From contig DAOVTW010000006.1 in the NCBI GenBank assembly GCA_030632885.1, forward strand, positions 21,201 to 85,200: a stretch of DNA of 64,000 nt, given 5' to 3'. Position 1 is the stretch's first letter, and each line of letters starts with the position of its first letter. Below are positions 17,910 to 26,327 of the stretch, piece after piece. The translations under genes were made by a program, and so were the position numbers. The notes below the pieces were generated by a model that did no database searches, was not told the origin of the DNA, and worked only from the letters and a program-made list of their open reading frames with translations. This DNA is from JAIOSM01 sp023143455. Its GTDB lineage: Bacteria; Desulfobacterota; Desulfobacteria; Desulfobacterales; Desulfobacteraceae.

Positions 17910-18821
17910 ATGTTAAAAACTCACAATTCAAATTCAGAAGTAAAATCAAAACCCCTCTTGCCTATCTTTGCTATTTTAGGAGCAGTGCTCTTATGGGGCA
18001 GCTCATTTTCAGCAATGAGAGTTGTTCTCCGTGACCTTAGCCCATTTGAAGTTATGTCATGCCGACTAATTGTTGCGCTCATCTGTATCTTACCTTTTGT
18101 AAAACGACTTATACCAAAAGATTATCAAAAAGGTGACTGGAAAATCCTCATTCTAATGGTTTTGTTTCAACCATGCCTATATTTTCTATTTGAATCCAGA
18201 GCATTACAACTTACCACATCTTCTCAGGCCGGAATAATATCTGCATGTGTCCCTTTGATGGTAGCTTTTGCTGCCTGGATTTTCCTCTCAGAATCTATAA
18301 GTTCAAAAACTATAATCGGACTTGTTTTATCAATAGTTGGAGTAATCTTGTTGACCATGTTTCAAAGTACCACAGGGACAGCTTCAAACCCTGTACTCGG
18401 GAATATTCTCGAATTTGGCGCAATGGTATGCGCAACTTTCAATATAATTCTAATCAAAAAGCTTAGTGACAGATATAACACTTGGACATTAACAGCTATG
18501 CAGGTTTTTGCCGGCGCCTTATTCTTTATACCGGGAAGTGTTGGTGTAATCCACCAATTAAAATCTAACCCATCTGTCTTTACTTTTCAGACAATAGCAC
18601 TTTTACTCTTTCTTGGTTCATTTGTAAGCCTTGCTGCTTTTGGACTTTACAATTATGGAATAAGTAAAATACCTGCTTCAAAAGCAGGTATTTTTATCAA
18701 TCTTATCCCGGTTACTGCTGTATTACTTGGCTGGATCGTTTTAAATGAAGTTTTAAACACAAAACAATGCATTGCAGCATGCATTGTAATCCTTGGAGTA
18801 TTCCTTAGCAATAATAAATAA
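17910..18821 (+). CDS. EamA/DMT-superfamily transporter
   Basis: 303 residues with about ten predicted membrane helices in two homologous halves (about 15-160 and 165-300). The first EamA unit begins at LGAVLLWGSSFSAMRVVLRDLSP with the usual GSSF motif, and the second at GNILEFGAMVCATFNIILIKKL. The C-terminal ASKAGIFINLIPVTAVLLGW is characteristic of these drug/metabolite exporters. The substrate cannot be deduced. It sits alone after the relic region, with Hsp33 79 bases downstream. Confidence 0.93.
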   Translation: MLKTHNSNSEVKSKPLLPIFAILGAVLLWGSSFSAMRVVLRDLSPFEVMSCRLIVALICILPFVKRLIPKDYQKGDWKILILMVLFQPCLYFLFESRALQLTTSSQAGIISACVPLMVAFAAWIFLSESISSKTIIGLVLSIVGVILLTMFQSTTGTASNPVLGNILEFGAMVCATFNIILIKKLSDRYNTWTLTAMQVFAGALFFIPGSVGVIHQLKSNPSVFTFQTIALLLFLGSFVSLAAFGLYNYGISKIPASKAGIFINLIPVTAVLLGWIVLNEVLNTKQCIAACIVILGVFLSNNK

Positions 18822-18900
18822 ACTTTTCTATTAATTTTCCTCTTTCCATGATATTCTGTTTGTTTATAAACAAACAATTCATAATAGATGTTTAATAATA

Positions 18901-19824
18901 ATGATTAAAAAAGATATATTTGGCAATACCACTAAAGAACAATTAAAAGCCGCACAAAAAGATCGCCTTTATTCCTTTCTCTTAAGCGATGGTTCAATCA
19001 GAGGCGCCATTGTAAAAAGTACTCGCATGATAAATGAAATGCGAGCAAACCATGTCCTTGGAATCGTTGAAACTCTGCTTCTCGGACATACTTACATTGC
19101 CGCAGCACTGCTTACTTCAAATTTAAAAGGTAATGACCGATTAAGCTTAGGCATAAAATGTTCAGGTCCGGTAAAAGGAATAGATGTTGAATCTAATGCT
19201 TTTGGCGAAGTACGGGGCTTTTTAAAAAACAGTCACATTGATATTAAAAACCCTGAAAAAGTAAAATCTTTATCTCAATTTTTCGGTGCTGGATTTTTAA
19301 CTGTCACTAAGTACATTGAGGATGCGAAAAGTCCATACTCCGGGCAAATTATGCTTGAACATGGAAGTATTGCAGAAGATCTTGCAAATTATTTCCTTCA
19401 ATCTGAACAAACCCCAACAGGATTCAACCTGAGTATTAATTTTGATTCCAAAGGAGAAGTCGCAGGAGCAGGTGGTATCTTCTTACAGGCAATGCCTGAT
19501 GCTGATAATGACAAATTGGTAAAAGCAGAAAAAATCCTCCAAAGCATTGAATCTATAGGTCATAATTTTGCTGAAAAAACAAAGCCTGAAGACTTGATAT
19601 TAAAAAGTTTTGAGGAATTAAACCCTGTCTTTATTGGTAACAGAAGGATTGAGTTCTTCTGTAGGTGCAGTAAAAAAAAGGTGAGCAACTATGTGTCTAA
19701 ACTCCCAAAAAAAGAGCTTGATAATATTTTAGCTGAATCTGTATTCCCTCTTGAAACAACATGCCATCACTGTAACTCTGTTTATGGCTTCAGCAAAAAA
19801 GAAATTGAAAACTTTAAATCATGA
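18901..19824 (+). CDS. hslO: Hsp33 redox-regulated chaperonin
   Basis: 307 residues. Hsp33 is a cytoplasmic holdase activated by oxidation. Four zinc-binding cysteines of the redox switch are present: CRC (about 258-260) and CHHC (about 288-291). The N-terminal domain contains the conserved DGSIRGAIVKST near 27 and HVLGIVETLLLGHTYIAAAL near 51. The intact cysteines predict normal switching. Its stop overlaps the next gene by 4 bases (ATGA). Confidence 0.95.
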   Translation: MIKKDIFGNTTKEQLKAAQKDRLYSFLLSDGSIRGAIVKSTRMINEMRANHVLGIVETLLLGHTYIAAALLTSNLKGNDRLSLGIKCSGPVKGIDVESNAFGEVRGFLKNSHIDIKNPEKVKSLSQFFGAGFLTVTKYIEDAKSPYSGQIMLEHGSIAEDLANYFLQSEQTPTGFNLSINFDSKGEVAGAGGIFLQAMPDADNDKLVKAEKILQSIESIGHNFAEKTKPEDLILKSFEELNPVFIGNRRIEFFCRCSKKKVSNYVSKLPKKELDNILAESVFPLETTCHHCNSVYGFSKKEIENFKS

Positions 19825-20570
19825 GACTTGCAATTTTATCAGATATCCACAGTAATTTAGAGGCACTTGAAAGTGTTTTAGATGACATTAAAAATATATC
19901 AATAGATGAAATTATTTCTCTCGGAGATAATATCGGATATGGTGCGGATCCTGAAAAAGTGATTCAAACAATTAGGAAGGAAAACATTGAGTCTGTTCTT
20001 GGAAACCACGAATTAGCCTGCATCAAAGAAGACTATCTAATAACTTTTAACAAGAGCGCAAAAAAAGCACTATTAATTAACAAGGATTTACTCTCCCTGG
20101 AATCTTTAGAGTATATTTCAAACCTTAATACATGCATAATCCGTCACAATTGTAGATTTGTACATGCCCTGCCTCCAGAATCAACTACAAAATATATTAC
20201 ATATGAAACAAAAAAAAACCTTGCTCAAATAATGGAAGACATACCTGAACGCATCTCTTTTGTGGGACACACCCACAATTTAGGTGTGTATGAATATTGC
20301 GATGGAGAAATTAAAATAAAAGATATAAAGAAAAAAAAGCTTATCCTTGACAAAAATAATAGCTATATTGTAAATACAGGTAGTGTTGGACAGCCTCGGA
20401 ATAATAGAATAAATGCAGAGTATGTAATCTGGGATTCCAAGGAAAAAACAATAGAATCAAGGTATGTAACATATGATAACAAAAAAGCTGCTAGAAAAAT
20501 TATCAAAGCTGGTATCCCCCAAATTTATTCAAAAAGAGTTGAAGAAGGGAATATCTATAAAGAAGTCTAA
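19821..20570 (+). CDS. Calcineurin-like metallophosphoesterase
   Basis: 249 residues. All dimetal-site motifs are visible: SDIHSN (7-12), LGDNIGYG (about 37-44), GNHE (about 64-67), FVHA and GHTHN (near 150), matching the YfcE/MJ0936-like subfamily. The GSVGQPRNN motif after the metal site is typical of the same group. It is translationally coupled to hslO. The physiological substrate is not predictable. Confidence 0.92.
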   Translation: MRLAILSDIHSNLEALESVLDDIKNISIDEIISLGDNIGYGADPEKVIQTIRKENIESVLGNHELACIKEDYLITFNKSAKKALLINKDLLSLESLEYISNLNTCIIRHNCRFVHALPPESTTKYITYETKKNLAQIMEDIPERISFVGHTHNLGVYEYCDGEIKIKDIKKKKLILDKNNSYIVNTGSVGQPRNNRINAEYVIWDSKEKTIESRYVTYDNKKAARKIIKAGIPQIYSKRVEEGNIYKEV

Positions 20571-20599
20571 CATATTGATATAAACAAAAGGCGATTAAT

Positions 20600-20917
20600 A
20601 TGTGTAAATATTGTGACGACCATACACACTCTCATGAGCATCATGACCACCCTCAGATTGTTCAAATCATGCCTGCTCAAAAAGAGCTTTATGCTGTATA
20701 TCATAGTGAAAAACCAATTGATTGTGCAGTAAAAACGGGAAAAAACGGGCTCTCGTTAGTACCTGTTCTTTTCATGGGATTAATAAAACATGGTGAAAAA
20801 ACCATGGTAGAAGGATTCTTTGCCTCAAGCTCCATTAATTCTTGCGAGGATATCAAAGGGTTCAAAGGCTATGCTGCATCTATTGACGATGCAGAAAAGC
20901 TATATGTTAATAATTAA
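20600..20917 (+). CDS. Small protein with Cys/His-rich N-terminus
   Basis: 105 residues, not recognised as a named family. The first 18 residues (MCKYCDDHTHSHEHHDHP) have a CxxC pair and six histidines, suggesting metal binding; residues 25-100 look like a compact alpha/beta domain (KELYAVYHSEKPIDCAVKTG...LVPVLFMGLI). It ends 9 bases before iorA and starts 29 bases after the phosphoesterase, so it is probably co-expressed with iorAB. A role linked to the iron-sulfur enzyme is only a guess from position. Confidence 0.75.
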   Translation: MCKYCDDHTHSHEHHDHPQIVQIMPAQKELYAVYHSEKPIDCAVKTGKNGLSLVPVLFMGLIKHGEKTMVEGFFASSSINSCEDIKGFKGYAASIDDAEKLYVNN

Positions 20918-20926
20918 GGAGAACAA

Positions 20927-22777
20927 ATGCATAGGCTTTTAAATGACTCTCCCGGCGAGAAGATAATGCTTCTTGGTAATGAATCAATTGCCAGAGGAGC
21001 TATTGAAGCTGGCGTTGCTTTTGCAACAACCTATCCTGGCACACCATCTTCTGAAATTTCTTTAAATCTTTTCCAAATGTCACAGCAAACTGATCTTTAT
21101 TTTGAGTATAGCACCAATGAAAAGGTTGCCCTTGAAGTTGCAGCAGCAGCAGCTATTGCCGGCGTAAGAACCATGTGCCTGATGAAGCATGTTGGGTTAA
21201 ATGTTGCAGCAGACCCTTTAATGACTCTTGCTTATATCGGAATAAAAGGCGGACTTGTTATTCTTACTGCTGATGACCCATATATGTTTTCAAGCCAGAA
21301 CGAACAGGATAACAGATATTATGGGAAATTAGCCGGACTTCCTGTGCTTGAACCATCTTCGGTTCAAGAAGCAAAAGAAATGACAAAGTATGCTTTTGAG
21401 CTTTCTGAAAAAGTGGGCGAGCCAGTACTCTTGAGAACCACAACCAGAATAAATCATTCAAGCGCCTTTGTAAGCCTTGGTAGCATGAATAAACGAGAAC
21501 CAAAAGGTGATTTTAAAAGAGATCCATTCAAATATGTTACTGTTCCTGCTGTTGCCAGAAATCTCCATGTAAAGCTTCTTGAAAATCTAGATAAAACCCT
21601 TACGATATCAGAAGATTGCAAAGAAAATTTTATCAAGGGAGACGGTAAATTTGGAGTGATATGTAATGGAGTAAGCTATCTATATGTATCGGATGCAATA
21701 AAAGATCTTAATCTTGAAGGAAAAGTAAAAATTTTACGTATCGGTCTTTCAAATCCTTTACCAGGAAAAATGATCAAAAAATTTGTAGGCTCCTGTGATA
21801 AAGTTTTAATTGTCGAAGAAGGTGAGCCTTTTATGGAAGAAGCTGTAAAGGCATTTGCCCAGGAAGAAGGAATAACTATACCTATTGCAGGAAAAAGCGA
21901 AAAGCTTTTCTCTCGCCTCTATGAATACAATCCAGGGATTGTAAGAGAAAAAATGGCACTCTTTTTTGGACTTGACTACACGCCGGCAAAAAATATTGAC
22001 TCTTCTAATTTTCCGGTGATCCCTCAGAGACCACCGAATTTGTGTTCAGGTTGTTCACATCGGGCAACATTTTATGAGCTTCAAGCTGCTGCAAGAGAAA
22101 TGGATATAATCGTTCCCACAGATATCGGCTGCTACACACTGGGATTCCTTCCACCTCTGAACACAGGTGACTTGGTTATATGCATGGGTGCATCCATAAG
22201 TTCTGCCTGTGGTTTTGCCGAAGTAACTGACAAAAAAGTCGTACCGGTTATTGGTGATTCAACATTCTTTCATTCAGGAATAACAGGTCTTGTAAATGCT
22301 GTATTTAATAATCATAACCTTACTCTTATTATTCTGGAAAATGGTATAACAGCAATGACAGGACATCAGCCACATCCTGGAGTTGATATGGAAGCATTAA
22401 ATTTTAAAGGGTATAACAGAATCTCCATTGAGAAAGTTGTACGATCTCTTGGGATTGAACATGTTACCCTTATAAAACCTTTTAAAGTTAAGAAAAGTAT
22501 TGAGCAGATAAAAGAGGCCCTAAAATTTAAAGGGGTTTCTGTTATAATATCACAAGAACCTTGTGCTATTATGCTAAAAAACTTAAAAACACACACGCTA
22601 AGACCTTTTAAGATTACTGATAAGTGCAATAATACCAGGGAATGTATAAATTCAATAGCATGCCCATCATTTTTTATTGAAGATGGCAAGGTGAATATTG
22701 ATTCAACCACATGTGTGGGCTGTGCGGTTTGTGCTCAAATCTGCCCGGAAAATGCTATTATTCCTTTAAAGAATTAA
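20927..22777 (+). CDS. iorA: Indolepyruvate:ferredoxin oxidoreductase alpha subunit
   Basis: 616 residues from ATG 20927, with AAGGAG just upstream. The pyrimidine-type domain (about 10-200, TTYPGTPSSEISLNLF) comes first, then a transketolase-C-like domain, then the thiamine-diphosphate domain with GDSTFFHSGITGLVNAVFNN (about 444). C-terminal cysteines supply iron-sulfur sites: CPSFF, and the ferredoxin motif CVGCAVCAQICP (about 596-607). It oxidatively decarboxylates aryl pyruvates to aryl-acetyl-CoA, reducing ferredoxin. The beta subunit follows 26 bases later. Confidence 0.96.
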   Translation: MHRLLNDSPGEKIMLLGNESIARGAIEAGVAFATTYPGTPSSEISLNLFQMSQQTDLYFEYSTNEKVALEVAAAAAIAGVRTMCLMKHVGLNVAADPLMTLAYIGIKGGLVILTADDPYMFSSQNEQDNRYYGKLAGLPVLEPSSVQEAKEMTKYAFELSEKVGEPVLLRTTTRINHSSAFVSLGSMNKREPKGDFKRDPFKYVTVPAVARNLHVKLLENLDKTLTISEDCKENFIKGDGKFGVICNGVSYLYVSDAIKDLNLEGKVKILRIGLSNPLPGKMIKKFVGSCDKVLIVEEGEPFMEEAVKAFAQEEGITIPIAGKSEKLFSRLYEYNPGIVREKMALFFGLDYTPAKNIDSSNFPVIPQRPPNLCSGCSHRATFYELQAAAREMDIIVPTDIGCYTLGFLPPLNTGDLVICMGASISSACGFAEVTDKKVVPVIGDSTFFHSGITGLVNAVFNNHNLTLIILENGITAMTGHQPHPGVDMEALNFKGYNRISIEKVVRSLGIEHVTLIKPFKVKKSIEQIKEALKFKGVSVIISQEPCAIMLKNLKTHTLRPFKITDKCNNTRECINSIACPSFFIEDGKVNIDSTTCVGCAVCAQICPENAIIPLKN

Positions 22778-22803
22778 TAAAATAAACCAGGATTATATAT
22801 AAA

Positions 22804-23391
22804 ATGGAAACAAATAGATTAATTATTGTTGCAGTTGGAGGACAGGGTAATCTTTTAGCTTCAAAGGTTCTTGGTGAAGCAGCCCTTCTATCTAATGTTC
22901 CTATTCGTATGAGTGAAATACATGGGATGGCTCAACGTGGGGGGATTGTTGAATCTTCAATAGTCTTTGGAGATGCTGCAAGTCCTCTTATTGCTGACGG
23001 TGAAGCAGATGTGCTTTTAGGATTTGAACCTTCTGAAACATTAAGAGCATTAACAAGATGTAGTAAAAATACAAAAATAGTAACAAACACTTCGCCTTTA
23101 CCTCCATTTACCGTGGCTATCGGACTTGGTGTTTATCCTGACATTGAAGAAATGAAAAAAATCATTAGGCAGGAAACTGCATCTTTATTGGCATTTGATG
23201 CAATGAAGCTTGCAAAAGAAGCTGGGAGTCCTTTGACAATGAATATTGTTCTCTTAGGAGCACTTTTAAAATCAAAAGGTATTTCTTTTACAAAAGAAAA
23301 AATGGAAGAAGCAATAAAAAGAGTTACTAAACCTGCATTTACTGAAATGAACCTTAAAGCATTTAATCTTGGTTTTTCAGTAGAAGCCTAA
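22804..23391 (+). CDS. iorB: Indolepyruvate:ferredoxin oxidoreductase beta subunit
   Basis: 195 residues of the gamma-domain 2-oxoacid:acceptor oxidoreductase type. Visible motifs are VGGQGNLLASKVLGEAAL (about 11-28) and EIHGMAQRGGIVESSI (about 39-54), typical for IorB. It associates with IorA. AroQ starts 24 bases later, placing aryl-pyruvate metabolism next to a shikimate-pathway step. Confidence 0.94.
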   Translation: METNRLIIVAVGGQGNLLASKVLGEAALLSNVPIRMSEIHGMAQRGGIVESSIVFGDAASPLIADGEADVLLGFEPSETLRALTRCSKNTKIVTNTSPLPPFTVAIGLGVYPDIEEMKKIIRQETASLLAFDAMKLAKEAGSPLTMNIVLLGALLKSKGISFTKEKMEEAIKRVTKPAFTEMNLKAFNLGFSVEA

Positions 23392-23415
23392 AATAAGGTG
23401 TAACCTTAAATAAAA

Positions 23416-23874
23416 ATGGTTAAAGAAAATAAAATAAGAGTCCATGTTATTCATGGACCCAACCTTAACATGCTTGGCAAAAGAGAACCTGAAATTTATG
23501 GTGGGAAAACCCTTGATGATATTGATACTGATTTAAAAAACAAGGCAAAAACCCTCAAGATTGCGCTTGAAACATTCCAATCTAATCATGAGAGTGAAAT
23601 TGTTGAAAAAATTCATGATATTTTTCAACAGAAAAGCAATGGATTAATTATTAATCCTGCAGCTTTCACACATACAAGTGTTGCAATAAGAGATGCACTT
23701 TTGCTGCTTGACATCCCCATCATTGAGGTCCATCTTTCAAATATATATAAACGTGAAGAGTTCAGGCACAAATCAATGATATCAGATATTGTTACAGGAC
23801 AGATAACAGGGCTTGGTTCAATTGGCTACATGCTTGCTTTAAATGCAATTGTGGGAAACCTGCATGAAAAGTGA
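23416..23874 (+). CDS. aroQ: 3-dehydroquinate dehydratase, type II
   Basis: 152 residues, the standard size. It catalyses dehydration of 3-dehydroquinate to 3-dehydroshikimate. Key residues are in HGPNLNMLGKREPEIYGG (with the catalytic Tyr in the EIYGG flap and the Arg before it), NPAAFTHTSVAIRDAL (catalytic His and Asn region, about 79-94) and EVHLSNIYKREEFR (about 104-117). Part of the iorA-iorB-aroQ-mqnB run; its last 11 bases overlap the following gene. Confidence 0.96.
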   Translation: MVKENKIRVHVIHGPNLNMLGKREPEIYGGKTLDDIDTDLKNKAKTLKIALETFQSNHESEIVEKIHDIFQQKSNGLIINPAAFTHTSVAIRDALLLLDIPIIEVHLSNIYKREEFRHKSMISDIVTGQITGLGSIGYMLALNAIVGNLHEK

Positions 23875-24604
23875 TATCCTTCTTATATCAGCCACAAAAA
23901 AAGAAATATCTGAATTACTAAAAATATCTGAAATAAAGTCTGAAACCACCTCTGCTTCAAACAAAACCATAGTTTCTGCTAAATTAAACAAAACTTGTTA
24001 TGATCTTTTAATAACAGGTCCGTCAATCATAAATGCTGCCCACGCCCTTACAATTGTTCTGGAAAAAAATAGACCAAAAATTATAATACAGGCAGGCTAT
24101 GCCGGTATTTTTAAAGAATCCAATCTCCTGACAGGTGACATTGTTATTGCAACAGAAGAAAGGTATATCCACACAGGTGTTGAATCCTCTTCAAACAATA
24201 TAACTCCAGATGATCTTCCCTTTGAATTGATTGATAAAACACCTTCAACAAAATCAGGGATTTATTATTTTAGCAAAAAGTATACAGATCAAGCCTATCA
24301 AATTCTTACGAAAAGCAATCTTGCAAAAGAATGCTCCATCTCTAAAGGTCTTGTTATTACCGTCTCCACCATAACATCAACACAAAAAACAACTACACAT
24401 TTATATAAAGCTTTTTCACCTCTGATGGAGGCAATGGAAGGTGCTGCATTAGCTCATGTTGCATCCTTATATAAAGTTCTGTTTCTTGAAATTCGCTCTG
24501 GTTCAAATTACGTTGGTGAAAGAGATAAAAAAAAATGGAATACTTCTCTTGCCTCAAAAAATATATCAAAAGCCTGTGCTTTAATTATTGAAAACCTATT
24601 CTAA
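23864..24604 (+). CDS. mqnB: Futalosine hydrolase-like nucleosidase (MqnB family)
   Basis: 246 residues from ATG 23864, whose beginning overlaps aroQ by 11 bases; the upstream in-frame ATG 23843 lies deeper inside aroQ and gives no N-terminal family match. The phosphorylase/nucleosidase fold shows in LLITGPSIINAAHALTIVL (about 46-64), IIQAGYAGIFKES (about 73) and MEAMEGAALAHVASLY near 190 with its catalytic Glu-type acidic residue. MqnB releases hypoxanthine from futalosine in the alternative menaquinone pathway. MTA/SAH nucleosidase is the alternative reading, but sequence length and the LTGDIVIATEERYIHTG stretch fit MqnB better. Confidence 0.75.
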   Translation: MKSDILLISATKKEISELLKISEIKSETTSASNKTIVSAKLNKTCYDLLITGPSIINAAHALTIVLEKNRPKIIIQAGYAGIFKESNLLTGDIVIATEERYIHTGVESSSNNITPDDLPFELIDKTPSTKSGIYYFSKKYTDQAYQILTKSNLAKECSISKGLVITVSTITSTQKTTTHLYKAFSPLMEAMEGAALAHVASLYKVLFLEIRSGSNYVGERDKKKWNTSLASKNISKACALIIENLF

Positions 24605-24670
24605 AACCAGGTTTTTTTTATACTCCTCAAATTCTCATACCTTTGCATCAACCTTTTCTCTTGAATAAAC

Positions 24671-24775
24671 CTAATAAAAAGTATGCTTGGTTATTTCCCA
24701 TCCAATTACAATATCTCCCATAGATTCCAGGGCAGATACTATTTTTTCTTTTGTAATCTTCTTTTTTGGTGGCAT
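24671..24775 (-). CDS. 34-residue hypothetical small protein
   Basis: Lying alone between mqnB and the liv operon, this minus-strand frame reads MPPKKKITKEKIVSALESMG and then DIVIGWEITKHTFY. A very strong ribosome site, GGGGGAGG, lies 4 bases before the ATG at 24775, which is why I call it despite its size; the frame is open upstream to 24853 but that part encodes unconvincing residues. It is basic at the N-terminus and may form a helix over residues 8-20. Function unknown. Confidence 0.5.
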   Translation of the reverse strand: MPPKKKITKEKIVSALESMGDIVIGWEITKHTFY

Positions 24776-24912
24776 AAATCCTCCCCCTTGTTTATCACAC
24801 ATGTGGCAAGCAAAATTTGGAACCGGCATTATTAATAAAAAGTTGTTGAACAACTAAATAAATTGTATTACTGTGTTTGTGGTTTAAAAACAAAATATTA
24901 GTAAAGTAGTAA

Positions 24913-24939
24913 TTGACATTGCCTAATTATTAGTATACC
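24913..24939 (+). promoter_or_regulatory. Candidate promoter/operator of the liv operon
   Basis: TTGACA at 24913-24918 and TATACC at 24934-24939 are 15 bases apart, shorter than ideal. The spacer contains a perfect palindrome CTAAT-T-ATTAG (24923-24933) that could bind a regulator. It lies about 95 bases ahead of the livK-type gene, whose own ribosome site AAGGGGG is at 25022-25028. Confidence 0.35.
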
Positions 24940-25033
24940 AAAAAAAATTAGGATTAAAATTAACATATCTTTCAATTCGAATAAGAATATTTTGAGATAT
25001 TGTTAAAAACTAAAATTATTTTAAGGGGGTAAT

Positions 25034-26209
25034 ATGCGAAAAATTGCTTTTCTATTAGCAGTAGCTTTTGTTATTGCATTTGCATTTAGTGGATGTGGTG
25101 ACAAAGAAAGAGAAACTGTAATTAAAGTTGGAATTAATGCACCACTTACAGGAGACATCCCTAAAGTTGGAGAAGGTTCTAAATACGCTGCTCAAATGTG
25201 GCTTGAAGACATTGAAAAAGCAGGCGGTATTGAAGTCGGTGGAAAAAAGTATAAGGTTGAGCTTGTTATTGAAGATAATGAGTCAAAATCTGATTCTGCT
25301 GTTAAAGCCAATACTAAAATGATTACTCAGGATGATGTTCTTGTAATTGTCGGACCTCAATCTTCTGCCCAGGCAGTCCCAGCAGGTGAAGTTGCCAACA
25401 ATTATAAAACAGTCATGATCAGCCCATGGTCAACAAACCCTGCAACAACACTTGATCGCCCCTATGTATTCCGCGGTTGTTTCCTTGATCCTTTCCAGGG
25501 TCCTGTTGTTGCAAATTTTATCACGGAAGAATTCGGTTTTACAAAAGCTGCGGTTCTTTATGATGTTGCATCTGATTATCCTAAAGGTCTTGCTGAAGTT
25601 TTTAAAGCAGCATGGGAAAAGAAAAATGGAGCTGGTTCTGTAGTTGCTTATGAAAGTTTTACAACTAAAGATACTGACTTTAGTTCTCAACTTACAAAGA
25701 TAATAAGATCCGGGGCTGAGGTTCTTTTCACCCCTCAGTACTATAATGAAGTCCCTTTAATTGTTAAACAAGCAAAAGATCTTGGTTGGACAGGTCCTAT
25801 TGTTGGTAGTGACTCATGGGGATCTGCTGAAACTGTAGAGCTTTGTGGAGAACCATGTTACGGACTATTCTTTTCCTCACATTATGCAGCTGCCGGAGCA
25901 AAAGGTGCTACAAAAGAATTTATAGACCGCTACAACACAGCCCATGGTTATATTCCAGATGACGTTGCTGCCCTTACATGGGATGCTCTTCGACTTGCTC
26001 AACAAGCAATTGAAAATGTAAGCGCGATCACAGGAAAGATTGAAACTGACAGAACTGCTGTTCGTGATTCATTAGCAAAAGTTAAAGATTTTGCTGGGAT
26101 TACCGGAAACATGACTTTTACTGAAGAAGGTGATCCAATCAAATGTGCTGTTATCGTTAAAATTAATGATAAAGGCGAGTATGAATTTTACAAATCAGTT
26201 TGTCCATAA
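25034..26209 (+). CDS. livK: Branched-chain amino acid-type ABC transporter, substrate-binding lipoprotein
   Basis: 391 residues with a lipoprotein signal (AFAFSGC, Cys near 21). The mature part is a type I periplasmic binding fold of the Leu/Ile/Val family: VKVGINAPLTGDIPKVGEGS near the N-terminus, then VIVGPQSSAQAVPAGEVANN near 102 and a ligand-pocket region ISPWSTNPATT. It should capture an amino acid or small amide outside the inner membrane for LivHMGF. It is followed by a strong hairpin before livH, which would keep this subunit in excess. Actual ligand unknown. Confidence 0.92.
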   Translation: MRKIAFLLAVAFVIAFAFSGCGDKERETVIKVGINAPLTGDIPKVGEGSKYAAQMWLEDIEKAGGIEVGGKKYKVELVIEDNESKSDSAVKANTKMITQDDVLVIVGPQSSAQAVPAGEVANNYKTVMISPWSTNPATTLDRPYVFRGCFLDPFQGPVVANFITEEFGFTKAAVLYDVASDYPKGLAEVFKAAWEKKNGAGSVVAYESFTTKDTDFSSQLTKIIRSGAEVLFTPQYYNEVPLIVKQAKDLGWTGPIVGSDSWGSAETVELCGEPCYGLFFSSHYAAAGAKGATKEFIDRYNTAHGYIPDDVAALTWDALRLAQQAIENVSAITGKIETDRTAVRDSLAKVKDFAGITGNMTFTEEGDPIKCAVIVKINDKGEYEFYKSVCP

Positions 26210-26254
26210 ATATTTAAGGAAAATTTGATTAAATAATTTAGACTGTTTTTGATC

Positions 26255-26297
26255 AATGATTGCTGAGTTTTGATAATTTCAAAGCTCAGCAATCATT
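26255..26297 (+). terminator. Intercistronic hairpin between livK and livH
   Basis: AATGATTGCTGAG (26255-26267) pairs perfectly over 13 bases with CTCAGCAATCATT (26285-26297), and the inner TTTT/AAAG adds four more pairs including one G-T wobble, leaving a 9-base loop. A short TTTT follows. This is either a leaky terminator or an mRNA-stabilising hairpin that yields more binding protein than membrane components. Confidence 0.75.
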
Positions 26298-26327
26298 TTG
26301 TATAAAATGATACACAGGAGTTGGTGA

